This document shows positions 36,253 to 44,996 of a DNA stretch of 64,000 nt, one piece after another. Both the position numbers and the translations under genes were made by a program. Under the pieces are notes generated by a model. The model was not told the origin of the DNA. It searched no databases and saw only the letters and a program-made list of their open reading frames with translations. Position 1 is the first letter of the stretch, and each line of letters begins with the position of its first letter. This DNA comes from Holophagales bacterium (lineage in GTDB: Bacteria; Acidobacteriota; Thermoanaerobaculia; UBA5066), in the NCBI GenBank assembly GCA_016714815.1, contig JADKBZ010000023.1:1-64000 (forward strand), given 5' to 3'.

Positions 36253-39200
36253 TCAGCCCGTCCCGCTCTCCTCGTGCCCCCGGAGCCCGTACTTCGCCAT
36301 CTTCGCCTTGAGCGTGTTTCGCGCCAGGCCGAGGCGGCGGGAGGCCTCGCGGATCTTTCCGCCCGACTCGGTGAGGGCGCGCTCGATGAGGTCGCGCTCG
36401 AGGCCCGACATCCTCGCTTCGAAGTAGTCCGGGTCGACGGCGTGCTCGGGCTCGACCGGGCCCGCGAGACGGCCCGCGGGGAGGCGTCCGGCCGAGAGGA
36501 GTGGCGACTCGAGGACCCACGGGAAGTCGTCGACGCCGAGCTTCTCGCCCGGGGTGAGGACGAGGGCGCGGTGGAGAGTCGCTTCCAGCTCGCGGATGTT
36601 GCCGGGCCAGGGGTAGCGGGCGAAGAGGTCGAGGACCTCGGGGTCGAGCCGGCGCGGGTCGGCGCCGAGGTCGCGCGAGAGCTTGACGACGAAGTGCTCG
36701 ACGAGGGCCGGGAGGTCCTCGAGGCGGCTCCTGAGCGGCGGGAGCTCGATGGGGACGACGTTCAGGCGGTAGAAGAGGTCCTCGCGGAACTCGTTCCGCT
36801 TGATGGCGTTCTCCAGGTCCAGGTTCGTCGCCGAGATGATCTTCGTGTCGGCCTTGATCGTCTGCGTTCCGCCGACCCGCTCGAACTCCTTGTCCTCGAC
36901 GACGCGCAGGAGCTTGGCCTGGATGCCGAGCGAGGTCTTGCCGATCTCGTCGAGGAAGATCGTCCCGCCCTGCGCGAGCTCGAACCGGCCCGGCTTCCTC
37001 CGGTCGGCGCCGGTGAAGGAGCCCTTCTCGTGCCCGAAGAGCTCCGACTCGGCGAGCGTCTCGGGGAGCGCGGCGCAGTTGAACTGGATGAACGGTCCGT
37101 GCGCGCGCGGGGAGAGGGCGTGGAGGATCCGCGCGACGAGGTTCTTCCCGGTCCCCGATTCGCCGCGGATGAGGACCGTCACCGGCCCCGCCGCCGCGCG
37201 CGGGAGAGTGGCCTTGACCCTTTTCGCGGCCTCGGACCTGCCGACGAGGGCGTCGAGGTTCCAGCCGCGCCCCAGGTTCGCCTTGAGGCTCTCGTTCTCG
37301 ACGGAGAGGCGGAGGCGCGCCTCGAGGAGCTCCTCGACGAGGCGGGCGTTCTCGATGGCGACGGCCGCGAGGTCGGCGAAGGCCTCGAGGAAGGCGACGT
37401 CGCCCTCGGAGAAGAGGCGCGGGGCGTTGCGGTGGTCGACGTAGATCGCGCCGGAAGCCCGCTCCTTGACGAGGAGCGGGACGCAGAGGAAGGAGACGAT
37501 GGCGTGGGCGTGGATCGACTCGCGCCCCTGGTACCGCGGGTCGACCCGCGCGTCGGCCGAGCTGACGGACCGGCCGTTGGCGACGACCCGCTCGACGACG
37601 GAGCGCGAGATCGCCTCGGCCTCGTCCTCGCGGCCGGTCTTCAGGTTCCGCGCGACCCGGACGGAGAGGCGCGAGGTGACCGGATCGGCGAGGAGGATCA
37701 TCCCGCGCTCGGCATTGAGCCGCTTGAGCGCGAGGTCGACGATGTCTTCCAGGACGGCCGAGAGGTCGCGCGTGGAGTTGACGATGCGCGAGACCTCGTA
37801 GAGCCCGATGACGCCGAGCCCGAGCGGCGCGGCCCCGGTCGCCTCGGCCGCCGCCTTCGTAGCGATCCGCTCGAGGACGCCCCGCGTCCGCTCCAGCTCG
37901 CGGTGCGCGCCGATCCGTTCGAAGAGGCGCGCCGCCGTCCCGAGCCGCGCGGCCGCGCGCGCCTTCTCGAGCGTCCGGACGCCCCACTCGTAGTAGCAGC
38001 GGCCGAGGTCGTAGACGGCGCCGATGTCGGAGAGGGCGCGGACGGCGTCCTCGAAGAGGCGGTCGGCCTCGCCCGTTCGCCGCCCCTGGTGGGAAAGGCG
38101 CGCTTCGAGGCCCTGGACGAGGGCGAGGGTGTGGCGGTCGCCGAGCGGCCGCGCGTGGAGCCCCGCCTCGGCCGTCTCCCGTTCGCATCGATCGATCTCG
38201 CCCATCCGGAAGGCCAGCTCGGCGGACTCGGCCAGGGCCCGGCCCAGACCGTCCGCGGCGCCCCCCTGCGAGAGGGTCTCCAGGACCTGGTCCAGGTGCC
38301 GCCGCGCTTCGTCGAGCCGCTCGCGGTCGCGCTCGAGAAGCGCGATCGGAAGGAGGACCGACGCGACGAGCGGCGCCTCTCCCGTGCCGCGGGCCGCGTC
38401 GAGAGTCTCGAAGAGGGAGCGCTCGGCCCGGTCGAGGTCGCCCCTCTTGCGGAGGAGGTTTCCGATCGCCCGGCGGGTGTCGATGGCGGCACGCCCGGTG
38501 CTCTCCTCGCCGAGGAGGTCCAGGGCGAGGCGATAGCTCGCCTCCGCCTCGTCCCACCGCCCGAGGACCTCGTCGCACGCTCCGAGGCCGACGGCCGCCT
38601 GGGCCTGCCCGAGCGGCGAGCCGAGGCGGCGGTGGATCTCGAGCGCGCGCTCGAGGCCGCTGCGGGCCGCGGCGTAGTCGCCACGGCCGCACTGGAGGGT
38701 CGCGAGGTTCGCGAGCGAGGCCGTGATCCCCCAGAGGTCGCGCGAGCGCTCGGCCTCGTCGAGGCACTCCCGCTCCATCGCCTCGCTCTCCTGCCAGCGC
38801 CCCGTCCGCGCCAGGACCGCCGCGAGGGCCGAGAGGGCCCGGCGGATGACGTCGCCCCGCTCGGTCCTGCGGGCCGCTTCGACGGCGGTCTCGAGCCGCT
38901 CCTCGGCGGCCGCGTGGTCGCCGCGCTGGAAGGCGACCGACCCGAGGGTGCCGAGGAGGAGCGAGCGGAGGTCGTCGGGGAGCTGGGGGCCCGCGAGGGC
39001 CAGCGCCGCCTCGGCTTTCGCCTCGGCGCCGTCGGGATCGCCCCGCTCGAGGCGCGCACGGGCGGAGGCGTCGAGGAGGCGCGCCCGCTCCTCGGTCGTC
39101 CCCACGGTGCCGAGCTCCCCCTCCGCGCGGTCGAAGAGGGCGCGCGCGGCTTCCACGTCTCCGCGGCGCAGCCGGATCATCCCGATCTTGAACGTGAGGA

Positions 39201-41562
39201 GGGCCGCGTGCCGGAGGACGGCGGGGTCGTCGGCGCCGGGGCGGGCTCCGAGCTCCTTGAGGAGGAAGTGGTAGGCCGCGAGCGCCCGCCGCCAGTTGCC
39301 CGCGCGGAAATGGACGTCGCCGAGCCGTTCCCGCACGGCCGCCTTCTCGGCGGAGCGCCCCGCGAGGTCGAGGAACTCGAGGACCCCGCTGAACGACTGC
39401 GCCGCCTGGTCGTAGGCAAAGAGCCGCTCGGCCTGCGACGCCGACGCGAGCCCGAGGCGAACCGCCCGCTCCGCGTCGCTCCCGCCCAGCGCGTGGACCG
39501 CGGCGGCCGGAAGGAGGTCGGGACGTTTGGCGAGGCGCTCCTCGAAGTACCCCGCGGCCGCGTCGTGCAGGTGGCGGCGCTTCTCGTCGGGAAGCGAGGC
39601 CGCGAGATGCTCCCGGGTCCTGGCGAGGGCGAACTCCCAGACCGGCTCTCCCGAGAGCTCCCGCTTTCCGAGAAGCCCGGCGAAGGCGAGCGCCCCGAGA
39701 GCGTCGGCGAGGGCGTCGGCCTCGCGCACCGCGCCCCCCGAGCGCTCGCCGAGAGCGACCGCCGAGAGGCGCAGCGCCAGCTCGAACGTCAGGTCGGCGG
39801 GGACGACGGAGAGCGCCGCGAGGAGCTCGCGCCGGGCCGGTGGGAGCGCCGCGAGACGCGCGTCGGCCCACTCGGCCGCGGCGCCCGGACGCGTGATGCG
39901 CCGGTGCAGCTCGGAGTCGACGACGAGCTGCCCGTCGCGCAGCGTGACGACGCGCTTCTCCACGAGCTGCTCGAGGAGCGAGACGAGCGGTCCGGGCCAC
40001 CCCTGGCTCTCGTGGTGGACGAGCCGGGTCAGCTCTTCGGGAAGGTCCTTCCGGCCGAGCGCGCCGGAGGCGGCGTTGGCGGCCTCTCCCTCGGAGAGCG
40101 GGGTGAGCGTCCACGGGGGAAGGGCGAGGTCCTCGATCGGCGTGAGCGCCTCGTTCGGATCGGCCCCCGGGTCGGCCGGCCCGGCCGGTTCGGCGGCCGC
40201 GGCGACGACGAGAGGACGCGACTCGGCCGCCTTGAAGAGAAAGGAGAGGAGCGCCGAGGTGGCGCGGTCGGCGAGGTGAAGGTCGTCGACGAGGACGACG
40301 AGCGGGCGATCTCCCGCTTCGGTCCGGCGCGTCGCCTCGAGAGCGGCGAGGACCTCGTCGAAGAGCGCGAGGCGGCTCGACTCTTCCGTGAGGCGCGAGA
40401 TGGGCGGCGCGTCGGCCCCGGTGGCGGCGAGGCGCGCGACCCGGGCGAGGGCCGCGCGCGCCGGGGCGCCGGCCGAGCCGCCGCGTCGCGTGAGGGCGGA
40501 GAGGACGTCGAGGACGGGGCGGTAGGGAGTCCGGTCCTCGGCAACGGCCCTCCCCTCGACGACGAGGGCCCCTTCCGACTGCGCCAGGGCGCGCCACTCG
40601 GCCAGGAGCCGCGACTTTCCCGCCCCTTCCGGGCCGAGGACGACGATCGCCTTCCCCGACCCTTCCTGGGCATGGCGCAGCGCCTGCGCGAAGCGGCCGA
40701 GGAGCTCGACGCGGCCGCAGAAGGGAGGCGTGAGGAGCTCGGGCCGCGCGTCCCACGTCGAGCCGCGGACGAGGCCGAAGTCCCGCCCGAGGTCGTCGAG
40801 GAGCATCCGGGCCGACGGCGTCCGCGCCGCCGGGTCGCGCTCCATCAGCTGCGCGAGGATCCGGTCGAGGCGGCTCGGGATGCCGGGCGTGACGCGGGAC
40901 GCGACCGGGACGTCTTCTTCGAGGTGAAAGCGCAGGACGCCGCCGAGGTCGCGCCCGGCGGTCGGCAGGACGCCCGTGAGGGCCTCGTAGAAGGTGACCC
41001 CGAGGGCGTAGAGGTCCGCCCGACGGTCGGGCTTGCCGCCGCGCAGGACCTCCGGGGCGAGGTAGGCGGGGGTGCCCCGGATCCCGGCGACCTCCTCGCC
41101 GCGCGCGAAGGCGAGGCCGAAGTCGAGGAGGAAGGCGCGCTCGCCGAGGACCCTCACGTTCGTCGGCTTCACGTCGCCGTGGACGAGGCCGCGCGAGTGG
41201 ACGTAGTCGAGGGCGTGTGCGACGTCGGCGAGGGCCGAGAGGTTCTCGAGGAGGGCATGCGAGCGGGCGAAGGTGGCGAGGTCGGGGCCGTCGACCTCGT
41301 CGGTGGAGAACCAGACGAGCCGGTCGGAGGTGAATCCGAAGTCGCGCGCCTTGACGATCGAAGGGTGGTCGAGGGACGCCAGGAGCCGGAACTCCTTGCG
41401 CAGCGCCAGCGTCTCCTCGCTTCCGGAGCCGCCGGCGATCTTGAGGACGACCCGCCGGCCCGTCTCCCGGTCGAAAGCGGCAACGACCCGCGGCGACGTC
41501 CCTTCCGACAGGGCCGCCCGCGCCTCGAAGCGTGGCGGGAGAGCGGAACCGGACCGGATCAT
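36253..41562 (-). CDS. Giant regulator: Ser/Thr kinase - AAA ATPase - TPR - GAF - sigma-54 activator - Fis HTH
   Basis: The 1769-residue protein has a kinase domain at about 10-275 (VVLKIAGG, HGDVKPTN, LDFGLAFA, GTPAYLAPEV). A STAND/AAA_16-like ATPase spans about 295-560 (Walker A GPEGAGKSR, VVLVDDLHLAD), and TPR-like helices about 690-1220. A GAF domain lies at about 1250-1400 and a sigma-54 AAA+ domain at about 1445-1680 (GESGTGKNLVAR, contact loop GSFTGA in place of GAFTGA, FLDEIGK). A Fis helix-turn-helix closes it (EASRRLGLARNTLKAKMAKY). Kinase catalytic Asp, Lys and DFG are kept. One chain thus holds signal input, phosphorylation and promoter activation. The ATG overlaps the hflX stop (ATGA). 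Confidence 0.93.
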   Translation of the reverse strand: MIRSGSALPPRFEARAALSEGTSPRVVAAFDRETGRRVVLKIAGGSGSEETLALRKEFRLLASLDHPSIVKARDFGFTSDRLVWFSTDEVDGPDLATFARSHALLENLSALADVAHALDYVHSRGLVHGDVKPTNVRVLGERAFLLDFGLAFARGEEVAGIRGTPAYLAPEVLRGGKPDRRADLYALGVTFYEALTGVLPTAGRDLGGVLRFHLEEDVPVASRVTPGIPSRLDRILAQLMERDPAARTPSARMLLDDLGRDFGLVRGSTWDARPELLTPPFCGRVELLGRFAQALRHAQEGSGKAIVVLGPEGAGKSRLLAEWRALAQSEGALVVEGRAVAEDRTPYRPVLDVLSALTRRGGSAGAPARAALARVARLAATGADAPPISRLTEESSRLALFDEVLAALEATRRTEAGDRPLVVLVDDLHLADRATSALLSFLFKAAESRPLVVAAAAEPAGPADPGADPNEALTPIEDLALPPWTLTPLSEGEAANAASGALGRKDLPEELTRLVHHESQGWPGPLVSLLEQLVEKRVVTLRDGQLVVDSELHRRITRPGAAAEWADARLAALPPARRELLAALSVVPADLTFELALRLSAVALGERSGGAVREADALADALGALAFAGLLGKRELSGEPVWEFALARTREHLAASLPDEKRRHLHDAAAGYFEERLAKRPDLLPAAAVHALGGSDAERAVRLGLASASQAERLFAYDQAAQSFSGVLEFLDLAGRSAEKAAVRERLGDVHFRAGNWRRALAAYHFLLKELGARPGADDPAVLRHAALLTFKIGMIRLRRGDVEAARALFDRAEGELGTVGTTEERARLLDASARARLERGDPDGAEAKAEAALALAGPQLPDDLRSLLLGTLGSVAFQRGDHAAAEERLETAVEAARRTERGDVIRRALSALAAVLARTGRWQESEAMERECLDEAERSRDLWGITASLANLATLQCGRGDYAAARSGLERALEIHRRLGSPLGQAQAAVGLGACDEVLGRWDEAEASYRLALDLLGEESTGRAAIDTRRAIGNLLRKRGDLDRAERSLFETLDAARGTGEAPLVASVLLPIALLERDRERLDEARRHLDQVLETLSQGGAADGLGRALAESAELAFRMGEIDRCERETAEAGLHARPLGDRHTLALVQGLEARLSHQGRRTGEADRLFEDAVRALSDIGAVYDLGRCYYEWGVRTLEKARAAARLGTAARLFERIGAHRELERTRGVLERIATKAAAEATGAAPLGLGVIGLYEVSRIVNSTRDLSAVLEDIVDLALKRLNAERGMILLADPVTSRLSVRVARNLKTGREDEAEAISRSVVERVVANGRSVSSADARVDPRYQGRESIHAHAIVSFLCVPLLVKERASGAIYVDHRNAPRLFSEGDVAFLEAFADLAAVAIENARLVEELLEARLRLSVENESLKANLGRGWNLDALVGRSEAAKRVKATLPRAAAGPVTVLIRGESGTGKNLVARILHALSPRAHGPFIQFNCAALPETLAESELFGHEKGSFTGADRRKPGRFELAQGGTIFLDEIGKTSLGIQAKLLRVVEDKEFERVGGTQTIKADTKIISATNLDLENAIKRNEFREDLFYRLNVVPIELPPLRSRLEDLPALVEHFVVKLSRDLGADPRRLDPEVLDLFARYPWPGNIRELEATLHRALVLTPGEKLGVDDFPWVLESPLLSAGRLPAGRLAGPVEPEHAVDPDYFEARMSGLERDLIERALTESGGKIREASRRLGLARNTLKAKMAKYGLRGHEESGTG

Positions 41563-42704
41563 GCGGTCGGAGGGGCTCCGAGGATCGGGACCGCCACCCC
41601 GAGAGAGAGGAGGCGCGCAAGGATGGACTGCCGCAGGTCGGGCAGGCCCTCTCCCGTCACCGCGGAGATGGCGATCTGCCCGGCGGGCGTGATGGCCCCG
41701 GGGCGGTCCGTCTTGTTGTAGGCGAGGAGGACCCGCTCCGTCGGGACGCCCAGGTCGGCGAGGACCTCTTCGGCCACGCGGCGCTGGTCCTCGGCCATCG
41801 GGGACGAGGCGTCGACGACGTGGACGAGGAGGTCGGCCTCCTCGACCTCCTTCAGGGTCGAGCGGAAGGAGGCGACGAGCGTGTGCGGGAGCTTGCGGAG
41901 GAACCCGACCGTGTCGGAGACGACGATCGCCCTTCCGCCGACTCCGTGAAGCCGCGCGTGGCGCGCGTCGAGCGTCGCGAAGAGGCGGTCCTCGGCGAAC
42001 TCCTTCGAGGAGGTGAGGCGGTTGAAGAGGGTCGTCTTGCCGGCGTTCGTGTAGCCGACGAGGGAGACGGTCGCGACGTTGCGCAGGTGGCGGCGGCGGA
42101 CGTTGCGGCTCGTCTCGATCTTCTCGAGATCTTCCTTGAGCGTCGCGATCCGGCGGCGGATCTTCCGCTTGTCGAGCTCGAGCTTCTTCTCGCCGCCCCC
42201 CGCGCGGAAGGCGCCTCCGCCCCGCTGCTGGGCCATGCCGGTCTGCGCTCCCGTGAGGCGCGGGAGGAGGTACTGGAGCCGGGCGAGCTCGACCTGCGTC
42301 ATCGCCTCGCGGCTCCGGGCTCGGGAGGCGAAGATGGAGAGGATGACGTTCGGCCGGTCGAGGACCTGCGCCGGCAGCTCCTTCTCGAGGTTTCGGGTCT
42401 GCGAGGGGGAGAGCTCGTCGTCGAAGACGACCATCCCGGCCTCGAGCGCCTCGGCCGCCTCGACCAGCTCCTTCAGCTTCCCCTTGCCGACGTAGGTCGC
42501 CGAATCGGGGGACGAGCGCTCCTGGAGGGCGCGGGCGACGACGACGCCTCCCGCCGTGTCGACGAGCCGCTCCAGCTCGTCGAGGTGGTCCTCGGCCTCG
42601 GCGCGGCCGATCGTCTTTCCGTAGACCCCCACGAGGATCGCCTTGTTCGTCTTCGGCCGGGCAGCAGGGCCCGGGGCGCGACCGTCCTGATCTTTTTCAG
42701 TCAC
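41559..42704 (-). CDS. hflX: Ribosome-associated GTPase HflX
   Basis: HflX splits stalled ribosomes under stress. The 381-residue protein has the N-terminal HflX domain (ATYVGKGKLKELVEAAEAL, VVFDDELSPSQTRNLE, DRPNVILSIFASRARSREA) and a G domain (G1 GYTNAGKTT, G3 DTVGF, G4 NKTD). GTG at 42704 is chosen because TATCCT stands 8 nt before it; a TTG at 42725 is possible. Its stop overlaps the start of the giant kinase by 4 nt, so the two are co-transcribed. Confidence 0.96.
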   Translation of the reverse strand: MTEKDQDGRAPGPAARPKTNKAILVGVYGKTIGRAEAEDHLDELERLVDTAGGVVVARALQERSSPDSATYVGKGKLKELVEAAEALEAGMVVFDDELSPSQTRNLEKELPAQVLDRPNVILSIFASRARSREAMTQVELARLQYLLPRLTGAQTGMAQQRGGGAFRAGGGEKKLELDKRKIRRRIATLKEDLEKIETSRNVRRRHLRNVATVSLVGYTNAGKTTLFNRLTSSKEFAEDRLFATLDARHARLHGVGGRAIVVSDTVGFLRKLPHTLVASFRSTLKEVEEADLLVHVVDASSPMAEDQRRVAEEVLADLGVPTERVLLAYNKTDRPGAITPAGQIAISAVTGEGLPDLRQSILARLLSLGVAVPILGAPPTA

Positions 42705-42712
42705 AGTGCCGC

Positions 42713-42718
42713 AGGATA
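42713..42718 (-). promoter_or_regulatory. -10 box of hflX (leaderless type)
   Basis: TATCCT lies 8 nt before GTG 42704, in the gap with the divergent TIGR02757 gene. Confidence 0.5.
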
Positions 42719-42762
42719 CCAACAAAGCCCATGGGCGGGTCTGAAAGAGACCCCGGCCCGGG

Positions 42763-42768
42763 TATGCT
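42763..42768 (+). promoter_or_regulatory. -10 box of TIGR02757 gene (leaderless type)
   Basis: TATGCT lies 9 nt before ATG 42778 with no ribosome-binding site. Confidence 0.5.
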
Positions 42769-42777
42769 CGCGGCCCG

Positions 42778-43698
42778 ATGACCCCTCGGCCCCGCCGTCC
42801 CCCGGACGTTCCCGCCCTCGCCCTCCACCTGGGCGGTCTCGAGAAGGTCTGGCACGGGCAGCGCCTCGACTCCGATCCCCTTCTCTTTCCTCACCGTTAC
42901 GAGCGGCCGGACGACCGCGAGGCGGCCGCGTTCCTCGCCTCGTCGCTGGCCTTCGGGCGGGTCGCGTCGATCAACGCCTCCCTCGAGCGGCTCTTCGCCG
43001 CTCTCGGGCCGCATCCCGCCTCCGCCCTTCGGAAGCGGTACGGCGAGGAGGCGGGTCTCGAGGGCTTCGTCCACAGGTGGGTCGATGCCGGATCCCTCCG
43101 TCCGTTCCTTCGGGCCGTCGGCCGGACCCTGAAGGCCGAAGGGTCCCTCGGCGCGCTCTTCGCAGCCGGAGACGACGGGGGGGCCGACTACGTTCCGGCC
43201 CTCGACCGTCTCTTCTCGGTGCTCCGGGAGCGAACGGAGGTATCGACCGGCAGGCGAACGCGGGGGCTCACGTTCCTCCTTCCCTCCCCCGCCCAGGGAG
43301 GGGCGTGCAAGAGAGCCCACCTCTTCCTCCGCTGGATGGTGAGGAGCGGCGACGACGATCTCGGCCTCTGGCAAGGGGGCGGCTTCTCGCCGGCGCGACT
43401 CCTCCTCCCAATGGACACCCACGTCCACCGGATCTCCCGCTATCTCGGCCTGACGGCCCGCCCCACGGCCGACCTGCGCGCCTCGCGCGAGGCGACCGCC
43501 TGGCTCGCCAGGATCGACCCGCTCGACCCGGTGAGGTTCGACTGGTCCCTCTCCCGCCTCGGCATCCTCGCCGAATGCGTGCGCGACCCGCGCCGGTCGC
43601 GGTGCGGCGACTGCGCCGTCCGCCCCGTCTGCCGGGCCGCGAGCCCCTCCGGACGTCCCCCGGTACTATCCCGCGCGACAGGAGCCCTCCCCGCATGA
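42778..43698 (+). CDS. TIGR02757/DUF2400 family protein
   Basis: The 306-residue protein shows FLASSLAFGRVASINASLERLF, the RWMVRSGDDDLGLW box and DTHVHRISRYLGLT, hallmarks of the TIGR02757 family, whose function is not established. The fold resembles HhH-GPD DNA glycosylases. The C-terminus CVRDPRRSRCGDCAVRPVC has Cys spacing C-x8-C-x2-C-x5-C, close to the [4Fe-4S] loop of endonuclease III (C-x6-C-x2-C-x5-C). A DNA-binding or iron-sulfur role is inference. The stop overlaps the next gene by 4 nt (ATGA). Confidence 0.88.
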   Translation: MTPRPRRPPDVPALALHLGGLEKVWHGQRLDSDPLLFPHRYERPDDREAAAFLASSLAFGRVASINASLERLFAALGPHPASALRKRYGEEAGLEGFVHRWVDAGSLRPFLRAVGRTLKAEGSLGALFAAGDDGGADYVPALDRLFSVLRERTEVSTGRRTRGLTFLLPSPAQGGACKRAHLFLRWMVRSGDDDLGLWQGGGFSPARLLLPMDTHVHRISRYLGLTARPTADLRASREATAWLARIDPLDPVRFDWSLSRLGILAECVRDPRRSRCGDCAVRPVCRAASPSGRPPVLSRATGALPA

Positions 43699-44330
43699 AT
43701 TTCTCGAAGAGCCGGATCGCCCTCCTCGCCCTCGGGGCGATCGTCACGATCGCCCTCGGCCTCACCTACCGCGGAGCCCTCCGGAAGGGCTCGACGAAAG
43801 TCCTCGAGCCGCCGCCGGCGACCGCGATGCCCTCGGCCGCGAGCCCCATGCCGGGGGCGGAGAGGCCGAACCCTGCCGCCGAAAAGCCCGGCCCGAGCCC
43901 CGTGACGTTCAAGGACGGCACCACCCGCGACCTCTCGGCCCCTTCCGGAAAGCTCCTCGTCGTCCACTTCTGGGCGACCTGGTGCGCCCCGTGCGAGGAG
44001 GAGCTTCCCGGCCTCCTGGCCTGGTGGCGAGAGGCGAAGGCCGACCCGCGGATCGAGCTCGTCGCCGTCTCGGTCGACGAAGACTGGAAGGCGGTCGACG
44101 GCTTCCTCGCGAAACGGAAGGCGACCGACCTCCCCCTGGCTCTCGACCCGAAGAAGAGCGCGGCCACGACCTTCGGAACGCTGAAGTTCCCCGAGACCTG
44201 GATCCTCGCCCCGGACGGGACGATCCTGATCCACCAGATCGGCCCCCAGGACTGGTCCGCGCCGGCCACCCGGTCCCTCTTCAGCTCCCTGACAGCCAGG
44301 GCGCTCCCGGCCCGGCCCGCCGCGTCCTGA
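43695..44330 (+). CDS. TlpA-like membrane-anchored thioredoxin
   Basis: The 211-residue protein has an N-terminal membrane anchor (about 8-25, IALLALGAIVTIALGLTY), a Pro/Ala-rich linker and a thioredoxin fold starting at about 70. The redox motif is HFWATWCAPCEEELPGLLAW, and the cis-Pro is in KFPETWILAPDGTI. It probably reduces periplasmic disulfides, perhaps for cytochrome or metal centres. AGGAG is in the upstream coding region. It overlaps the TIGR02757 gene by 4 nt. Confidence 0.9.
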   Translation: MNFSKSRIALLALGAIVTIALGLTYRGALRKGSTKVLEPPPATAMPSAASPMPGAERPNPAAEKPGPSPVTFKDGTTRDLSAPSGKLLVVHFWATWCAPCEEELPGLLAWWREAKADPRIELVAVSVDEDWKAVDGFLAKRKATDLPLALDPKKSAATTFGTLKFPETWILAPDGTILIHQIGPQDWSAPATRSLFSSLTARALPARPAAS

Positions 44331-44337
44331 AGGAAGA

Positions 44338-44360
44338 GGGGCCGGAACCTTTTCGGCCCC
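44338..44360 (+). terminator. Probable terminator after the thioredoxin gene
   Basis: GGGGCCG, 9-nt loop GAACCTTTT, CGGCCCC, followed by GCTCCGTTTCTC. The stem is short and the U-run imperfect. Confidence 0.45.
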
Positions 44361-44389
44361 GCTCCGTTTCTCAAGGCGGAGAGACCGAC

Positions 44390-44986
44390 ATGAGGGAGCT
44401 CAGGTCCACCGCAAACGCCTTCTTCTGGTTCGCGCTGTTCGTCCTCGGCCACGCGCTCTTCGTCCCCCCGAAGGATGGGACCGGGCACGGCCAGCGGCCG
44501 CGATTCCTCCGGATGATGATCGAGGAGTCGGGGACGCCCGGACACACGGAGAAGGTGAACATCACCGTCCCGTGGTTCCTCTTCCGGAGCGGGCTCCACG
44601 CCGTCTCGGCCGGAAAGCTCGAGAGCGAGGCGAACCTCAACCTCGACGACACCGTGGCCGCCGAGATCGTCCGCGACGCCTGGAAGGAGCTCTCCGAGAA
44701 GGCCGAAGGGACCGACGTCGTCAAGGTCCACGACGAAGGCGAGATCACCTTCCGGAAGGAAAAGGGCGAGATCTACCTGACGGTGAGAGGGAAGGCGGGC
44801 GAGAACGACGGGCCGGCGCGGGACGCCGTCACGATCCGATTCCCCGCCCGTTTCATGGAAGCCGCCGTCTCCGGCGAGAAGGACCTCGACATCGAGGCGC
44901 TCTTCGAGGAGATGAAAGGCGCATCGCGCGGCGACGTCATCGAGGTAACGAGCGACGACGCCCACGTGAAGGTCGTCATCGACTGA
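44390..44986 (+). CDS. Hypothetical protein with N-terminal membrane segment
   Basis: The 198-residue protein has a hydrophobic N-terminus (NAFFWFALFVLGHALFV) that may be a signal or anchor. The body is acidic and lysine-rich, with repeated beta-type segments (EGEITFRKEKGEIYLTVRGK, ISRGDVIEVTSDDAHVKVVID-like end). No family is recognised. AAGGCGGAGA precedes the ATG at 44390. It ends 10 nt before the convergent sulfatase-like gene. Confidence 0.75.
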   Translation: MRELRSTANAFFWFALFVLGHALFVPPKDGTGHGQRPRFLRMMIEESGTPGHTEKVNITVPWFLFRSGLHAVSAGKLESEANLNLDDTVAAEIVRDAWKELSEKAEGTDVVKVHDEGEITFRKEKGEIYLTVRGKAGENDGPARDAVTIRFPARFMEAAVSGEKDLDIEALFEEMKGASRGDVIEVTSDDAHVKVVID

Positions 44987-44996
44987 AGTTCGGGTC

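Noticed and set aside
36196..41721. Open frame of 1841 codons on the plus strand
   Set aside because: It lies exactly opposite the giant kinase gene, is Glu/Gly/Arg/Val-rich without motifs, and is a mirror of high third-position GC.
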